64,000 bases of DNA from Methanooceanicella nereidis (GTDB taxonomy: Archaea > Halobacteriota > Methanocellia > Methanocellales > Methanocellaceae). The position numbers and the translations under genes were made by a program. The notes beneath the pieces are model-generated. The model saw only the letters and a program-made list of their open reading frames with translations. It did no database searches and was not told the origin of the DNA. The stretch covers positions 62,001-126,000 of the forward strand of contig NZ_PGCK01000009.1 in assembly GCF_021023085.1 (NCBI RefSeq), in the 5' to 3' direction. Within the stretch, counting starts at the first letter, position 1. The number at the start of each line of letters is the position of its first letter. Below, one piece after another: positions 34,350 to 43,168 of this stretch.

Positions 34350-35603
34350 TTAGATCTTAGCCCGCTCAAACTTTTCACTGGCCTTTAATGGCTTCGTAGC
34401 ATCTATACCCATTTTTGAAGTCACGTTATCTTCCGATACGGGATCCAGCGAACTTCCCCGGACATTGGATATTATCATAACGTCCCTGTCGGCTTTTACC
34501 CTTGTGGCCAGGGCGTATTCCACATCCATCGGGTCGAAGATGTTAATGTCGGAATCAACGACCACGACGTGCTTTAAGCTCGTATGCGCCGCGAATGCTG
34601 CCATGATGGCGTTCTTTCCATCCCCTTCGGTCTGCTTCTCTATCTGGACTATAGCATGAAGGTAGCAGCAGCCCCCTTCTGTGAGTACCACGTTCCTGAC
34701 CTTGGTCACGCCACCGACCGCCTTATATATTAACGGCTCGTACGGGACACCCATTAAAAGCTTATGCTCGCTGCCGCCCGGGAGTATTCCGTGATATATC
34801 GGGTCCTTTCTGGTATACATGTTTGTCAGATTAATTATCGGCTCCGGCCGGATATGGTCGTATGAGCCGGTAATGTCTACGAACGGCCCTTCTTTAACCT
34901 TCTCTACCGGATCGATGCTGCCCTCCAGAACTATCTCTCCGTGCGGCACTTCAACGCCGTTATCAAGGGTGACCAGCTCGACGGGCTCTCCCTTCAGGGA
35001 GGACGCATATTCCCACTCCTTTCCTTCCGGGACTCTTGTGGACGCCGCGAACACGGTAACAGGGTCGACGCCTATGACAATACCCACCTGAAGAGGCTCG
35101 TTATGCTTTGCCGCCTCCCTGTGCATCACATATGTGTGCCTGGGCGGTACCAGCCTGGCTGCCAGAGTGGTATCGTTAACGACCATGAGCCGGTGAATCG
35201 AAGCGTTGACATTATCCTTATACTTCGATACGACTATGCCCGCCGTGATATAGGCCCCGCCGTCCTTTTTAAAATGCTTCATTATGGGCAGTTTTGACAG
35301 GTTTGCCTTTGACCTGACCTCGAACATCGGCGAATTATCGACATGTTTTACCTCGCCATCAAAAGAAGTTCCTGAGAGCTTATTGATGATATTTTCCGGG
35401 GTTACGCCCAGGGCTTTAGCAAATGACTCCCTGGAGTTCATAACGTTCATTGCAGCCCTGCGGCCCATACAGTCCTGGAACAGTATCGGGCGCTTATCCT
35501 GAAAAGCCATTTTCGGCGCCTCAAAAATGGGCGACACGGGCTTCGTGATCTCCAGGAGTTCGCCATCTTTCTTTAATTTTTCGATGAATTCTCTAAAACC
35601 CAA
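34350..35603 (-). CDS. UbiD family prenyl-FMN decarboxylase
   Basis: A 417-residue UbiD-type decarboxylase with PVTVFAASTRVPEGKEWEYA, EIVLEGSIDP and GPFVDITGSYDHIRPEP, the last bearing the catalytic Glu/Asp region. In archaea with the modified mevalonate pathway a UbiD homologue decarboxylates trans-anhydromevalonate 5-phosphate to isopentenyl phosphate using prenylated FMN; UbiX and an LpdD-like protein nearby supply or help that cofactor. The start is TTG at 35603, seven bases after a perfect GAGGAGG, with the same leader as the DUF362 gene. A tRNA-Cys gene lies upstream. Confidence 0.88.
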   Translation of the reverse strand: MGFREFIEKLKKDGELLEITKPVSPIFEAPKMAFQDKRPILFQDCMGRRAAMNVMNSRESFAKALGVTPENIINKLSGTSFDGEVKHVDNSPMFEVRSKANLSKLPIMKHFKKDGGAYITAGIVVSKYKDNVNASIHRLMVVNDTTLAARLVPPRHTYVMHREAAKHNEPLQVGIVIGVDPVTVFAASTRVPEGKEWEYASSLKGEPVELVTLDNGVEVPHGEIVLEGSIDPVEKVKEGPFVDITGSYDHIRPEPIINLTNMYTRKDPIYHGILPGGSEHKLLMGVPYEPLIYKAVGGVTKVRNVVLTEGGCCYLHAIVQIEKQTEGDGKNAIMAAFAAHTSLKHVVVVDSDINIFDPMDVEYALATRVKADRDVMIISNVRGSSLDPVSEDNVTSKMGIDATKPLKASEKFERAKI

Positions 35604-36126
35604 CGTAATACCTCCTCAAGGAAGTGAGATGATCATGATTATCATCAGCCGGTGAATCAATACCCGCTATACTTGAAATATTTTTTTATCAAAGCGCATA
35701 TGGCCAAAAAATAATAGTCCGTGAGCACTTTAAGACATTTATATAACGAATATGATAAATAGATAAACTTATCGGTGTTATTGAAATCAAAAGAAAAGGA
35801 AGCCAACGTCCGGACTCGAACCGGAATTACAACGCTCTGCAGGCGTTTGCGTAGCCACTCCGCCACGTTGGCATGTTAGTATGTTACATACCCCTTAAAG
35901 CATGTTTTGATATATAAGATTGTTGCTTAGAGAGGGGCATTTATATACATTTATTAGCCCACTGGATTATATTTTATTGCATGATTAAGGAATCACTACT
36001 ATAAAATATCAATGAATAATATAATAATACTAATATATATAAATTTTTAATGGTTAACAAATAACTATCGTGACTTCCACCATATGAAAAATTATGTATT
36101 AGCAGATTACAATATAACTGGTTACC
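35604..36126. other. Spacer holding tRNA-Cys and AT-rich promoter DNA
   Basis: Apart from the tRNA gene listed separately, this stretch is AT-rich. The frame that runs across the tRNA on the same strand is not a protein gene. Nothing else is seen. Confidence 0.6.
35801..35872 (-). tRNA. tRNA-Cys (anticodon GCA)
   Basis: A 72-nt gene without intron. Seven-base acceptor stem GCCAACG/CGTTGGC, D arm, anticodon stem AACGC/GCGTT with loop CTGCAGA (anticodon GCA), short variable loop, T stem TCCGG/CCGGA with loop TTCGAGT, and discriminator T (U73), which is the usual cysteine identity base. The CCA end is not encoded. Confidence 0.95.
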
Positions 36127-36870
36127 ATGCAGGCCGGGGAATTATCAGGTAAAGAGATAAAGAGATATGACCGCCAGATCATCATGAGAGGATTCGGCGA
36201 AGAAGGGCAAAAAAAGCTTAAAAATACAAAAGTATTCGTGGCCGGATGCGGTGGCCTGGGCAGCCCCATAGCCGAATACATGGCCGTCGCAGGGTTCGGC
36301 AATATCGTCATAGCGGACATGGACACCGTGGATCTCTCAAACCTTAACAGGCAGATACTGCACTGGGAGAAAGATGTAGGGGTCTCTAAAGTCGTTAGCG
36401 GGCATGAGAAGCTCACACAGATGAACAGGGATATAAATATCGAGGCCTTTAACGGCAGGATCGATGAGAATAATGTCTACGACCTTACCCGGGACTGCGA
36501 TATAATAATGGACGCCATGGATAATTTTGAGACAAGGTATCTCCTGAACAGGGCGTCCATAGAGCACGACATACCTTTGATATACGCCTCCGTATGGGGC
36601 ATGGAAGGCAGGCTGACGACGATCATACCCGGCAGCACCCCCTGTATTGAATGTATTTTTCCGAAAGCCCCGCCGAACGAGATCTTTCCGATACTTGGCG
36701 CCACCGCGGGCGTGATAGGCGCACTGCAGGTGACAGAGGCGGTAAAGGTCATTCTCGGCATCGGTGAACCGCTGGCGGGAAGGCTGCTCGTGTATGACGG
36801 GGAATACATGGAATTCCATGAACTAAAGATCTGTAAGAACCCCGTCTGTCCCGTATGCGGTAAAAAGTAA
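36127..36870 (+). CDS. ThiF/MoeB/HesA-type E1-like adenylyltransferase
   Basis: A 247-residue E1-like enzyme with RYDRQIIMRGFGEEGQ, the nucleotide loop VAGCGGLGSP, DLSNLNRQI and zinc-binding pairs CIEC and CPVC. It would adenylate the C-terminus of a small ubiquitin-like sulphur carrier (MoaD/ThiS/SAMP type) for molybdopterin, thiamine or tRNA thiolation. No carrier gene is adjacent, so the partner is unknown. It is divergent from the UbiD side and followed by a convergent membrane protein gene. Confidence 0.9.
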   Translation: MQAGELSGKEIKRYDRQIIMRGFGEEGQKKLKNTKVFVAGCGGLGSPIAEYMAVAGFGNIVIADMDTVDLSNLNRQILHWEKDVGVSKVVSGHEKLTQMNRDINIEAFNGRIDENNVYDLTRDCDIIMDAMDNFETRYLLNRASIEHDIPLIYASVWGMEGRLTTIIPGSTPCIECIFPKAPPNEIFPILGATAGVIGALQVTEAVKVILGIGEPLAGRLLVYDGEYMEFHELKICKNPVCPVCGKK

Positions 36871-36920
36871 ATACTGGCCGGCCCATATCAGGCGTTTTTC
36901 TACAGATCTTTTTTACAGGC

Positions 36921-37448
36921 CTACTTTCCGGCACTCTTAAGCTCTTTGTATCTTACGTAGAGATAATATCGCCTGACAAGAATAGTGCCCAGTGATACCA
37001 TTAGAAAGAACGAAATAAGGAGACCCGTGTCAAGCAGGTGAGAACCTTTCAGCAGGTCTTTCCCATACATCTTGACGATCAGGATACCCATCCAGACAGC
37101 GGTCCCGATCAGCGATCCTTTTACCAGGATATTGCCGTTGTCATCCGATCTCACCTTCATGAACTTTGAGATCGCATACCCTAAACCGCTTCCTATTGCA
37201 AGCCCGAACATTAGTATGATGATATTGAGCCATCCGCCCAGGATGTCGTTTAAGGAGACCATCAGCGTTAACGGGATCATGAATAAGGGCAGTAAAATAA
37301 ATTTCTGTAATCTTAACTTTCGTTCTCTTAACTGTAACAATAAAACTATCCCTACTATCAGCAGGATAAAGGATGATGGCATCTGGTAGTCCTGTGCTCC
37401 GCCGGCAGTGATATTAGTGAATATCCCGGAATATTCGATAAGTAACAT
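36921..37448 (-). CDS. Membrane protein, CcdC/DUF1453-like
   Basis: A 175-residue protein with about five hydrophobic helices and a cytosolic basic C-terminus. The pattern (ILLLIVGIVLLLQLRERKLRLQ split by its turn, then GLAIGSGLGYAISKFMKVR) resembles the CcdC/DUF1453 family of unknown function. It follows UbiX in the same direction with 22 bases between, so it may be the last gene of that operon. Confidence 0.68.
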   Translation of the reverse strand: MLLIEYSGIFTNITAGGAQDYQMPSSFILLIVGIVLLLQLRERKLRLQKFILLPLFMIPLTLMVSLNDILGGWLNIIILMFGLAIGSGLGYAISKFMKVRSDDNGNILVKGSLIGTAVWMGILIVKMYGKDLLKGSHLLDTGLLISFFLMVSLGTILVRRYYLYVRYKELKSAGK

Positions 37449-37470
37449 ATTATATCATTTCACAATCCAC

Positions 37471-38073
37471 TCATTTCTTTTTAGATGAGCTTTTTGGAGA
37501 CGACCTTCTCTTTTTCGGTTCTCCCCATCTTTCAAAAATGTCGTTCTCGATGCCTATCTGGTCGAGTATTCTTCCCACGACGTTATCTATAAGATCGTCT
37601 ATGGTCTTCGGCCTGTTATAAAATCCCGGACATGCCGGCATTATCGAGCCGCCCGCCTGTTTCACTTTTACCATGTTCTCAAGGTGGATAAGGTTCAGCG
37701 GCATCTCACGAGGCACCAGCACAAGCTTTCTGCCCTCCTTTAAGGCGACATCGGCAGTCCTGGCTATAAGCGTCTCCGCATACCCTGTGGCGATCGCGGA
37801 TAAAGTTTTCATGGTGCACGGGACTATCACCACCGCGTCAAACTTGTACGAGCCGCTGGCTATGGGTGCCATAAAATCTTCTTCATCATAATGATAGGAA
37901 GCCATTTTTATCAGGTCTTCGACCTTAATGTCAGATTCGAACTCGATAAGCTCTTTAGCGTGCTTTGACATGACAAGATGGGTCTCGGCCTTTCCCTGTA
38001 AGACCTCCACAAGCCTGATGCCATACTGCACGCCGCTTGCGCCCGTCATTGCGATAACTATTCTTTTTTGCAT
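37471..38073 (-). CDS. ubiX: UbiX-type flavin prenyltransferase
   Basis: A 200-residue flavoprotein with IAMTGASGVQYGIRL (FMN-binding), the SGSYKFDAVVIVPCTMKTLSAIATGYAETLIAR core and LVLVPREMPLNLIHLENM. UbiX enzymes attach a dimethylallyl group to FMN, making the prenyl-FMN cofactor that UbiD decarboxylases need. A Lys/Ser-rich tail (KKRRSSPKSSSKKK) is a local addition. Its start lies inside the preceding LpdD-like gene, a 16-base overlap. Confidence 0.92.
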   Translation of the reverse strand: MQKRIVIAMTGASGVQYGIRLVEVLQGKAETHLVMSKHAKELIEFESDIKVEDLIKMASYHYDEEDFMAPIASGSYKFDAVVIVPCTMKTLSAIATGYAETLIARTADVALKEGRKLVLVPREMPLNLIHLENMVKVKQAGGSIMPACPGFYNRPKTIDDLIDNVVGRILDQIGIENDIFERWGEPKKRRSSPKSSSKKK

Positions 38074-38417
38074 AGCTTTTCCACCAGTTCTACGATAAGC
38101 TCTTCACAAATTCTGATCGCCGACGTTATCTCATCGGGCGTCATATTATCATAATGTATCCCGGCAACGACCACTACGTTCGATCTCAGGCTTTTTGAGA
38201 GCTTTTCAGCAGCATCCTTGGCAACACGGTCGTCCCTGTGCGATGGCACTGTTATCACTGAAGAGCTGGCAAGGCCGCCGGTGAAAGTTCCCACTGCGGC
38301 GGCGCCGATATGCGCATCGCCGCCCGTGATATACACAAGCGTGTCAGGGCCAAGCCTTACAGCGTTCAATATTATCGATACCCTTCCCCGAGACCCTTCC
38401 AGTACTATCCGGCCCAT
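38058..38417 (-). CDS. LpdD-like protein (prenyl-FMN chaperone family)
   Basis: A 119-residue protein with LVYITGGDAHIGAAAVGTF, SSVITVPSHRDDRVAKDAAE and NVVVVAGIHYDNMTPDEI, which match the LpdD family known from bacterial hydroxybenzoate/gallate decarboxylase operons, where LpdD sits with UbiX and UbiD homologues and is thought to help load or protect prenylated flavin. Here it overlaps ubiX by 16 bases, and a UbiD gene is close by, so the same role in cofactor delivery is inferred. Confidence 0.8.
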   Translation of the reverse strand: MGRIVLEGSRGRVSIILNAVRLGPDTLVYITGGDAHIGAAAVGTFTGGLASSSVITVPSHRDDRVAKDAAEKLSKSLRSNVVVVAGIHYDNMTPDEITSAIRICEELIVELVEKLCKKE

Positions 38418-39608
38418 TTATGCGACCTCTAGCTTTGCCTGTTTTGCCACTTTTTCCACGTTGAAATAATCTCTGGCGATACCGGCCACTTTCTCGCGAT
38501 GCTCAGGTAGCGTGTATACGCCCATACGCCAGTCACTGGCATAAGACTGCTCTATTATCCTGACGAGTTCGGATACGTTGTCCACGTATTTCAGCTGTTC
38601 GTTTTCCATCAGGACTTTCACGTTCTTCTCTTTGAACTCCGGCACCTTAGGTATGTCGACGAGCACATAGCCGCTGTCGATACCGGCAAGCCTGGCTATC
38701 TCGCTCTCGATCTCCTTATGCGCTTTGGCATATTTTACAATGCTTTTATCGACAAGGTCAAAGCCCACGTAGATGGCCCTCTTGAAAAGGTTCCTGTTAT
38801 TAAGCCGGTCGATCATCTCGGAAGAGTACTTGTTGTAACCCCTCATCAGGACGTTCAGTTCGTAATCATCTATTAACTGCAGGTGCGTCGGGTCAAGATC
38901 GTTCTCCTGGATCGCCACGTCAAGGGCGTTCACGAACATCGCACCGGCTATTCGGCCGACATGATGGTTATAGACTGAAGGGTACATCAGGAACCTTGAC
39001 ATAAGGAGCGATTCCGCGGATTTTAGTCCCCTGTGGAAAAGCACGATATTATCGTCGTGGAACTTGAAGTTACGTAAAAGATGAGAATAATCGACCATCC
39101 CGTATGCGACGCCGGTGTAGTATGAGTCGCGTATAAGGTAATCCATCCGGTCTACATCCAGCGTTCCATTCACTATCTGCCCTATTTTCGTCTTTCCCAT
39201 TATATGGCTGGAAATAGCTGAAGCCGATATGCCGTATTTATCAAGTATTGTGGAGATCTCCTCTTTTTCAAGAAGGAACTTTACGTCCATGTGTTTCCTT
39301 CTCGTATAAAACTCGATGATGTCCTCGGAATCATGTGAATACGGACCGTGGCCGATGTCGTGCAAAAGAGCCGCGATCTCGATCTCCATGCGCTCTTCCC
39401 GGGAAAGCTCTGCCGAGACCTTGCTCGCGAGATAATATGTGCCCAGCGAATGCTCGAACCTTGTATGATTCGCCCCGGGATAAACAAGGTTGGTCCAGCC
39501 CAGCTGCTTCACGTTCCTGAGCCTCTGCATAGTTCTTGTATCCAGCAGCTCTTCGATATAAGGGCTGATCTCTATATAACCGTGAATGGGGTCTCTTATG
39601 GGGCTCAT
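38418..39608 (-). CDS. HD-domain phosphohydrolase (dNTPase-like)
   Basis: A 396-residue HD-superfamily hydrolase of the COG1078 type: RDPIHGYIEI at the N-terminus, His53 in TRFEHSLGTYYLA, the HD pair His83-Asp84 in ALLHDIGHGPYSHDSE, and a late Asp in NGTLDVDRMDYL. Such proteins remove triphosphate from deoxynucleotides or act on related nucleotides; the real substrate here is unknown. It ends directly before the LpdD-like gene (no gap), so it heads the UbiX operon. Confidence 0.87.
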   Translation of the reverse strand: MSPIRDPIHGYIEISPYIEELLDTRTMQRLRNVKQLGWTNLVYPGANHTRFEHSLGTYYLASKVSAELSREERMEIEIAALLHDIGHGPYSHDSEDIIEFYTRRKHMDVKFLLEKEEISTILDKYGISASAISSHIMGKTKIGQIVNGTLDVDRMDYLIRDSYYTGVAYGMVDYSHLLRNFKFHDDNIVLFHRGLKSAESLLMSRFLMYPSVYNHHVGRIAGAMFVNALDVAIQENDLDPTHLQLIDDYELNVLMRGYNKYSSEMIDRLNNRNLFKRAIYVGFDLVDKSIVKYAKAHKEIESEIARLAGIDSGYVLVDIPKVPEFKEKNVKVLMENEQLKYVDNVSELVRIIEQSYASDWRMGVYTLPEHREKVAGIARDYFNVEKVAKQAKLEVA

Positions 39609-39646
39609 AGATGTAAAATTGACACTGATACTATATTTTCTTTCTG

Positions 39647-40891
39647 TCAGATGAATTTTTTAAGGGAAAATACCTGTGATGGATAGACGCTCCTGGGACC
39701 GCTTATAATGAAGCTTATTATGCATGCGATGGCTGCGTATGGCCCTATATGCGGACCGAAAATCTCTATCGACATGATGCTCGATGCGATCGGGGATTTT
39801 GTCGCGCCGGAGAGCACGCTGACCAGCCCTATCGCCGCGAACGTGGCAATGTCAAGCCCGAATACCTCCGCAAAGAATACGCCTGCTGTCGACCCTATGA
39901 AAAATATTGGCGTCAGTATGCCGCCGCTGCCGCCAAAGCTCAATGTTATGCCGGTAAACACCATCTTAAGGAGGAAGGCATACCATTCGACAGTGTTTCC
40001 CTGTACTGTCGATTCGACGGTATCCATTCCAAGCCCGAGGTACATCGGGGAGAATATCAGTGCCAGCACCACAAGCGAGAAACCGCCCACCAGAGCCTTC
40101 ACATGCTCGCTGGCATTTATTTTTCCTGACAGCTTTTTAAAATAGTTCATACACTCGATGAGAACGAGCGAGCAGATGCCGAAGAACACGCCTGAAACGA
40201 TAACTTTCAACAGGAACATCTCGCTCAGGTCCGGCACAAAAGGAAGGGGGCTGTACAAATAAGTGATCCCTAGCAGCGTGGTAACATAGAAGCTTACCAT
40301 GCCCGCGATAAAAGAAGGTAACAGTACCCCGTATAGCAGGTTCCCTACGAAAAGCACCTCGACGCCGAATATCGCGCCTGCTATCGGAGTCCCGAAAACG
40401 GATGAAAAACCTGCGCTTATGCCGCATATGACGAATTTTTTACGGTCCTCGTCGCTGAACTTGAAGATGTCCGCGAACAGTGAAGACAGTCCTGCGCCGA
40501 TCTGAGCGCACGGCCCTTCCTTACCCGCAGACCCGCCGAAAGCTATCGTGAGGACTGTCGCGACCAGTTTCACGGGAATTACCATCGGGTTTATTTTCCC
40601 GGAGCGAAGGTGCACGGCCTCGATGACCTTATCGGTTCCGTGGCCTTCCGCCTCAGACGCCAGTTTTTTTATAAGCCATGAGCTCGAAAAAAAAGCCAGT
40701 GGCAATAGTAAGAAATAATAATTATATTGATGAGTGTACTGGGTGCTCCATCCCAGAGCTTTTAGGAATATAGTTGTCGATACGCCCACCATTATTCCGA
40801 TGAACGCTGCATATAATATCCATTTTAATACTCCGATGAACAGATCAGTCTCTTGCTGTATTATGCTTTCCTCTTTAAACTCAAATGCCAT
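39647..40891 (-). CDS. ClC-type chloride channel/antiporter
   Basis: A 414-residue integral membrane protein with the ClC signatures GGSAGKEGPCAQIG (gating Glu125), SAGFSSVFGTPIAGAIFGVEVL and GGSGGILTPIFFIG. Bacterial and archaeal members exchange two Cl- for one H+ and help acid tolerance. No regulatory CBS domain follows. It is a single gene transcribed leftward, 38 bases upstream of the HD gene, which may be cotranscribed. Confidence 0.9.
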   Translation of the reverse strand: MAFEFKEESIIQQETDLFIGVLKWILYAAFIGIMVGVSTTIFLKALGWSTQYTHQYNYYFLLLPLAFFSSSWLIKKLASEAEGHGTDKVIEAVHLRSGKINPMVIPVKLVATVLTIAFGGSAGKEGPCAQIGAGLSSLFADIFKFSDEDRKKFVICGISAGFSSVFGTPIAGAIFGVEVLFVGNLLYGVLLPSFIAGMVSFYVTTLLGITYLYSPLPFVPDLSEMFLLKVIVSGVFFGICSLVLIECMNYFKKLSGKINASEHVKALVGGFSLVVLALIFSPMYLGLGMDTVESTVQGNTVEWYAFLLKMVFTGITLSFGGSGGILTPIFFIGSTAGVFFAEVFGLDIATFAAIGLVSVLSGATKSPIASSIMSIEIFGPHIGPYAAIACIISFIISGPRSVYPSQVFSLKKFI

Positions 40892-41254
40892 TACGCAAGC
40901 GCCTCTATGCTATTGGTCCGGATTCGTATCACCTGTTCCTGAAGGAATGGGAATAAGGTATATTCATCATGTGTTATGTACTCTTCGTCTAAAACGGGGA
41001 TCATTATAAAATTATAAAAGTTTTTTAGCTCCCGATCGGTTTACATGGATAGAATAAGAGTACTGCGCCGTGTCGGTAAGTCAGATGGTTTAACCGGCAT
41101 TATCGAATAAGATTGCCCGATATCCGGGTACGGCATGCTGTACGCCGTATATAAGGCATTTTCATGTGGCCGGTACAAAAAGCTAGTGGGACATGCAGGA
41201 TGGTGATTATTAAGTTTTAAGATGATTGACCGCATACAGAGTATCGGTATTATA
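40892..41254. other. Intergenic region between clc and cofD
   Basis: Divergent promoter region of about 360 bases. The first half still looks codon-like but no frame is convincing; no operator or RNA was seen. Confidence 0.45.
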
Positions 41255-42148
41255 ATGTTTTCAGTTTTATCAGGCGGTACTGGTACTCCGAAATTACTCC
41301 GGGGTTTTGAGGATAGCGAGGATCTGAACGTTATTGTGAACACGGCCGAGGACATATGGGTCTCCGGCAATATGGTAAGCCCCGACGTTGACTCGGTCAT
41401 ATACACCCTGGCAGGCATCATAGATGACGGTAAATGGTGGGGAATAAAGGGAGACACGTTCCACACCCATGAGGCATTAAAAGCGATAGGCCATTATGAG
41501 GAGCTGATGATAGGGGACAGGGACAGGGCGACGCAGATACGCCGCGCCGAGCTGATAAGGAACGGCAATACCCTGACCGAGGCCACAATGGAGCTTTGCA
41601 GCTCCTATAAGATAAGATCGAGAGTCCTTCCGATGAGCGAATATGATATCACTTCGGTCATAAGCACCACTGAAGGCGATATGCACTTCCAGGACTTCTG
41701 GGTGACCTGCCGCGGAGAGCCGGAAGTGACAGAAGCCAGGCTCTTCGGAACCCTGAAACCTACGGACGAGGTGATGGAAGCGTTGAACGCCTCCGAGAAT
41801 ATTATCATAGGCCCGAGTAACCCTATAACGAGCATAGGCCCGATACTCGCGCTGGAAGGAGTGGCTGATGCCTTGAAGATAAAGTTCGTAGTCGCTGTAA
41901 GCCCGTTCATCGGGGATAAGCCTGTCAGCGGGCCTGCCGCGAAGCTCATGAAAGCTAAAGGCCTTGAGGCATCGACCAGAGGCGTCGCCGAGTTCTATAA
42001 GGATGTCGTCGACGTGTTCATAATGGATGAAAGGGATAACACCGACTTATCGATGTATGACTTCGAGGTTGACAGGTTCGACACCCTGATGACGGGCAAG
42101 GAAAAAAGCAAGGCTCTGGCAGATTTCGTCTTAAGCAAATGTGTGTGA
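41255..42148 (+). CDS. cofD: 2-phospho-L-lactate transferase CofD (F420 biosynthesis)
   Basis: A 297-residue enzyme that joins the lactyl phosphate moiety to Fo, making F420-0. It has the family N-terminus VLSGGTGTPKLLRG, the NTAEDIWVSGNMVSPDVD block and GPSNPITSIGPIL. F420 is the hydride carrier of methanogenesis. I use the ATG at 41255 because relatives begin only a few residues before VLSGGTG; an in-frame ATG at 41222 would add 11 residues. It is followed by a hairpin terminator shared with the convergent zinc-ribbon gene. Confidence 0.93.
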   Translation: MFSVLSGGTGTPKLLRGFEDSEDLNVIVNTAEDIWVSGNMVSPDVDSVIYTLAGIIDDGKWWGIKGDTFHTHEALKAIGHYEELMIGDRDRATQIRRAELIRNGNTLTEATMELCSSYKIRSRVLPMSEYDITSVISTTEGDMHFQDFWVTCRGEPEVTEARLFGTLKPTDEVMEALNASENIIIGPSNPITSIGPILALEGVADALKIKFVVAVSPFIGDKPVSGPAAKLMKAKGLEASTRGVAEFYKDVVDVFIMDERDNTDLSMYDFEVDRFDTLMTGKEKSKALADFVLSKCV

Positions 42149-42184
42149 AAGATCAGAGCGCTTTCGCACACATGTATTTTTTAT
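42141..42184 (+). terminator. Hairpin terminator after cofD
   Basis: An 11-bp stem with one G-T pair (42141-42151 with 42161-42171) overlaps the cofD stop codon and is followed by ATGTATTTTTTA. Confidence 0.72.
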
Positions 42185-42357
42185 TCATTTGATTTTAATA
42201 GGTCATTCATCATCGTTATTAGCTCTTTTACACGGGGATTGTCCTGGCCGCAGGCAGGGCACCTCACCTTATCGCAATCCCGGCTCTCGCCGCAGCTGCC
42301 GCATGTCGATCTTATTCCCTCCAGAGTGAATTCTTCTCCGCAAAATATACACTTCAT
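42181..42357 (-). CDS. Small zinc-ribbon protein
   Basis: A 58-residue protein starting MKCIFCGEEF with cysteine pairs CIFC, CGSC, CDKVRCPAC that would hold one or two zinc ions, and a helical tail (PRVKELITMMNDLL). ATG 42357 is chosen; an upstream in-frame ATG adds four residues. The fold resembles small archaeal zinc-ribbon adaptor proteins; no specific function is known. Confidence 0.7.
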   Translation of the reverse strand: MKCIFCGEEFTLEGIRSTCGSCGESRDCDKVRCPACGQDNPRVKELITMMNDLLKSNE

Positions 42358-42466
42358 TTTTTTACCCACATATTTCGTATATTTACGAACATAAAATGTT
42401 TTTGGCTGAATAACTTTCAGAGTACGATACTAATATTTTTATACCATCTCACGCCAGTCTATCACT

Positions 42467-43003
42467 ATGCACAGATATGCCGTAGTAGTTTGTCCGCAAT
42501 GCAGGAACCCCTTCATAATCGAGACGGGGCCGAAGACGATCTCATGCAGGAACTGTAATAAAAAGCATGAGACTTCGAAGCTGAGGGTATTCTTTACTAC
42601 GGACGATCTTAAAGAAGCCCAGACAGCCAGGGGTGGCATAAACGCCAGTATGTCGGGAGATACGGCCGCATTCGATGAGATCAAGGCCAGTGGTGCGCTG
42701 TCCGGTGTTTCAGCCGGGAACATCCCGGAAGATATTCATGATGAGCGGTTTCTGGAAGATAAACGTAAAGTCGACGAAATTATGAAACTGGAAGCCAGAA
42801 AGACGAAAAAGGCCGGACAGCAGACAGTGCTTAAAGATACTTTCGAAGAGCTTTCGCTAAGAGGCGATGTGTCCGTCGAAGAGTACTGGAACAAGGTATC
42901 TTTTCATAATATATCCAGGGAAAAATTTGAAGAATGGGTAGAGAAGATGATACAGTCCGGAATGGCATTTTCGCCTAAATACGGATACCTGAGAAAATCA
43001 TAA
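42467..43003 (+). CDS. Zinc-finger protein, DUF5817-like
   Basis: A 178-residue protein: the N-terminal zinc ribbon YAVVVCPQCRNPFIIETG...CRNCNKK, followed by a helix-rich linker and a C-terminal winged-helix-like segment (VSVEEYWNKVSFHNISREKF). The opening matches the archaeal DUF5817 type. It may bind nucleic acid or be a subunit of a larger complex. Divergent from the small zinc-ribbon gene and probably monocistronic. Confidence 0.72.
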   Translation: MHRYAVVVCPQCRNPFIIETGPKTISCRNCNKKHETSKLRVFFTTDDLKEAQTARGGINASMSGDTAAFDEIKASGALSGVSAGNIPEDIHDERFLEDKRKVDEIMKLEARKTKKAGQQTVLKDTFEELSLRGDVSVEEYWNKVSFHNISREKFEEWVEKMIQSGMAFSPKYGYLRKS

Positions 43004-43168
43004 GCGCTCATAAAAAAGGCTATATAGACAACATGATCCATAGATGAAAATAATCGACAAGGATTTATATTGATAATGGTATCTTTACATTCTAGCTTTA
43101 TCGTTTATCCAGCAAGCTCAGAACTCTGACAATCCTGTCATATCATCCTGTTATTATAGAGGTATATT

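Noticed and set aside
35657-35866. Leftward protein frame across the tRNA-Cys gene
   Set aside because: It reads through a complete tRNA cloverleaf and has no protein-like composition.
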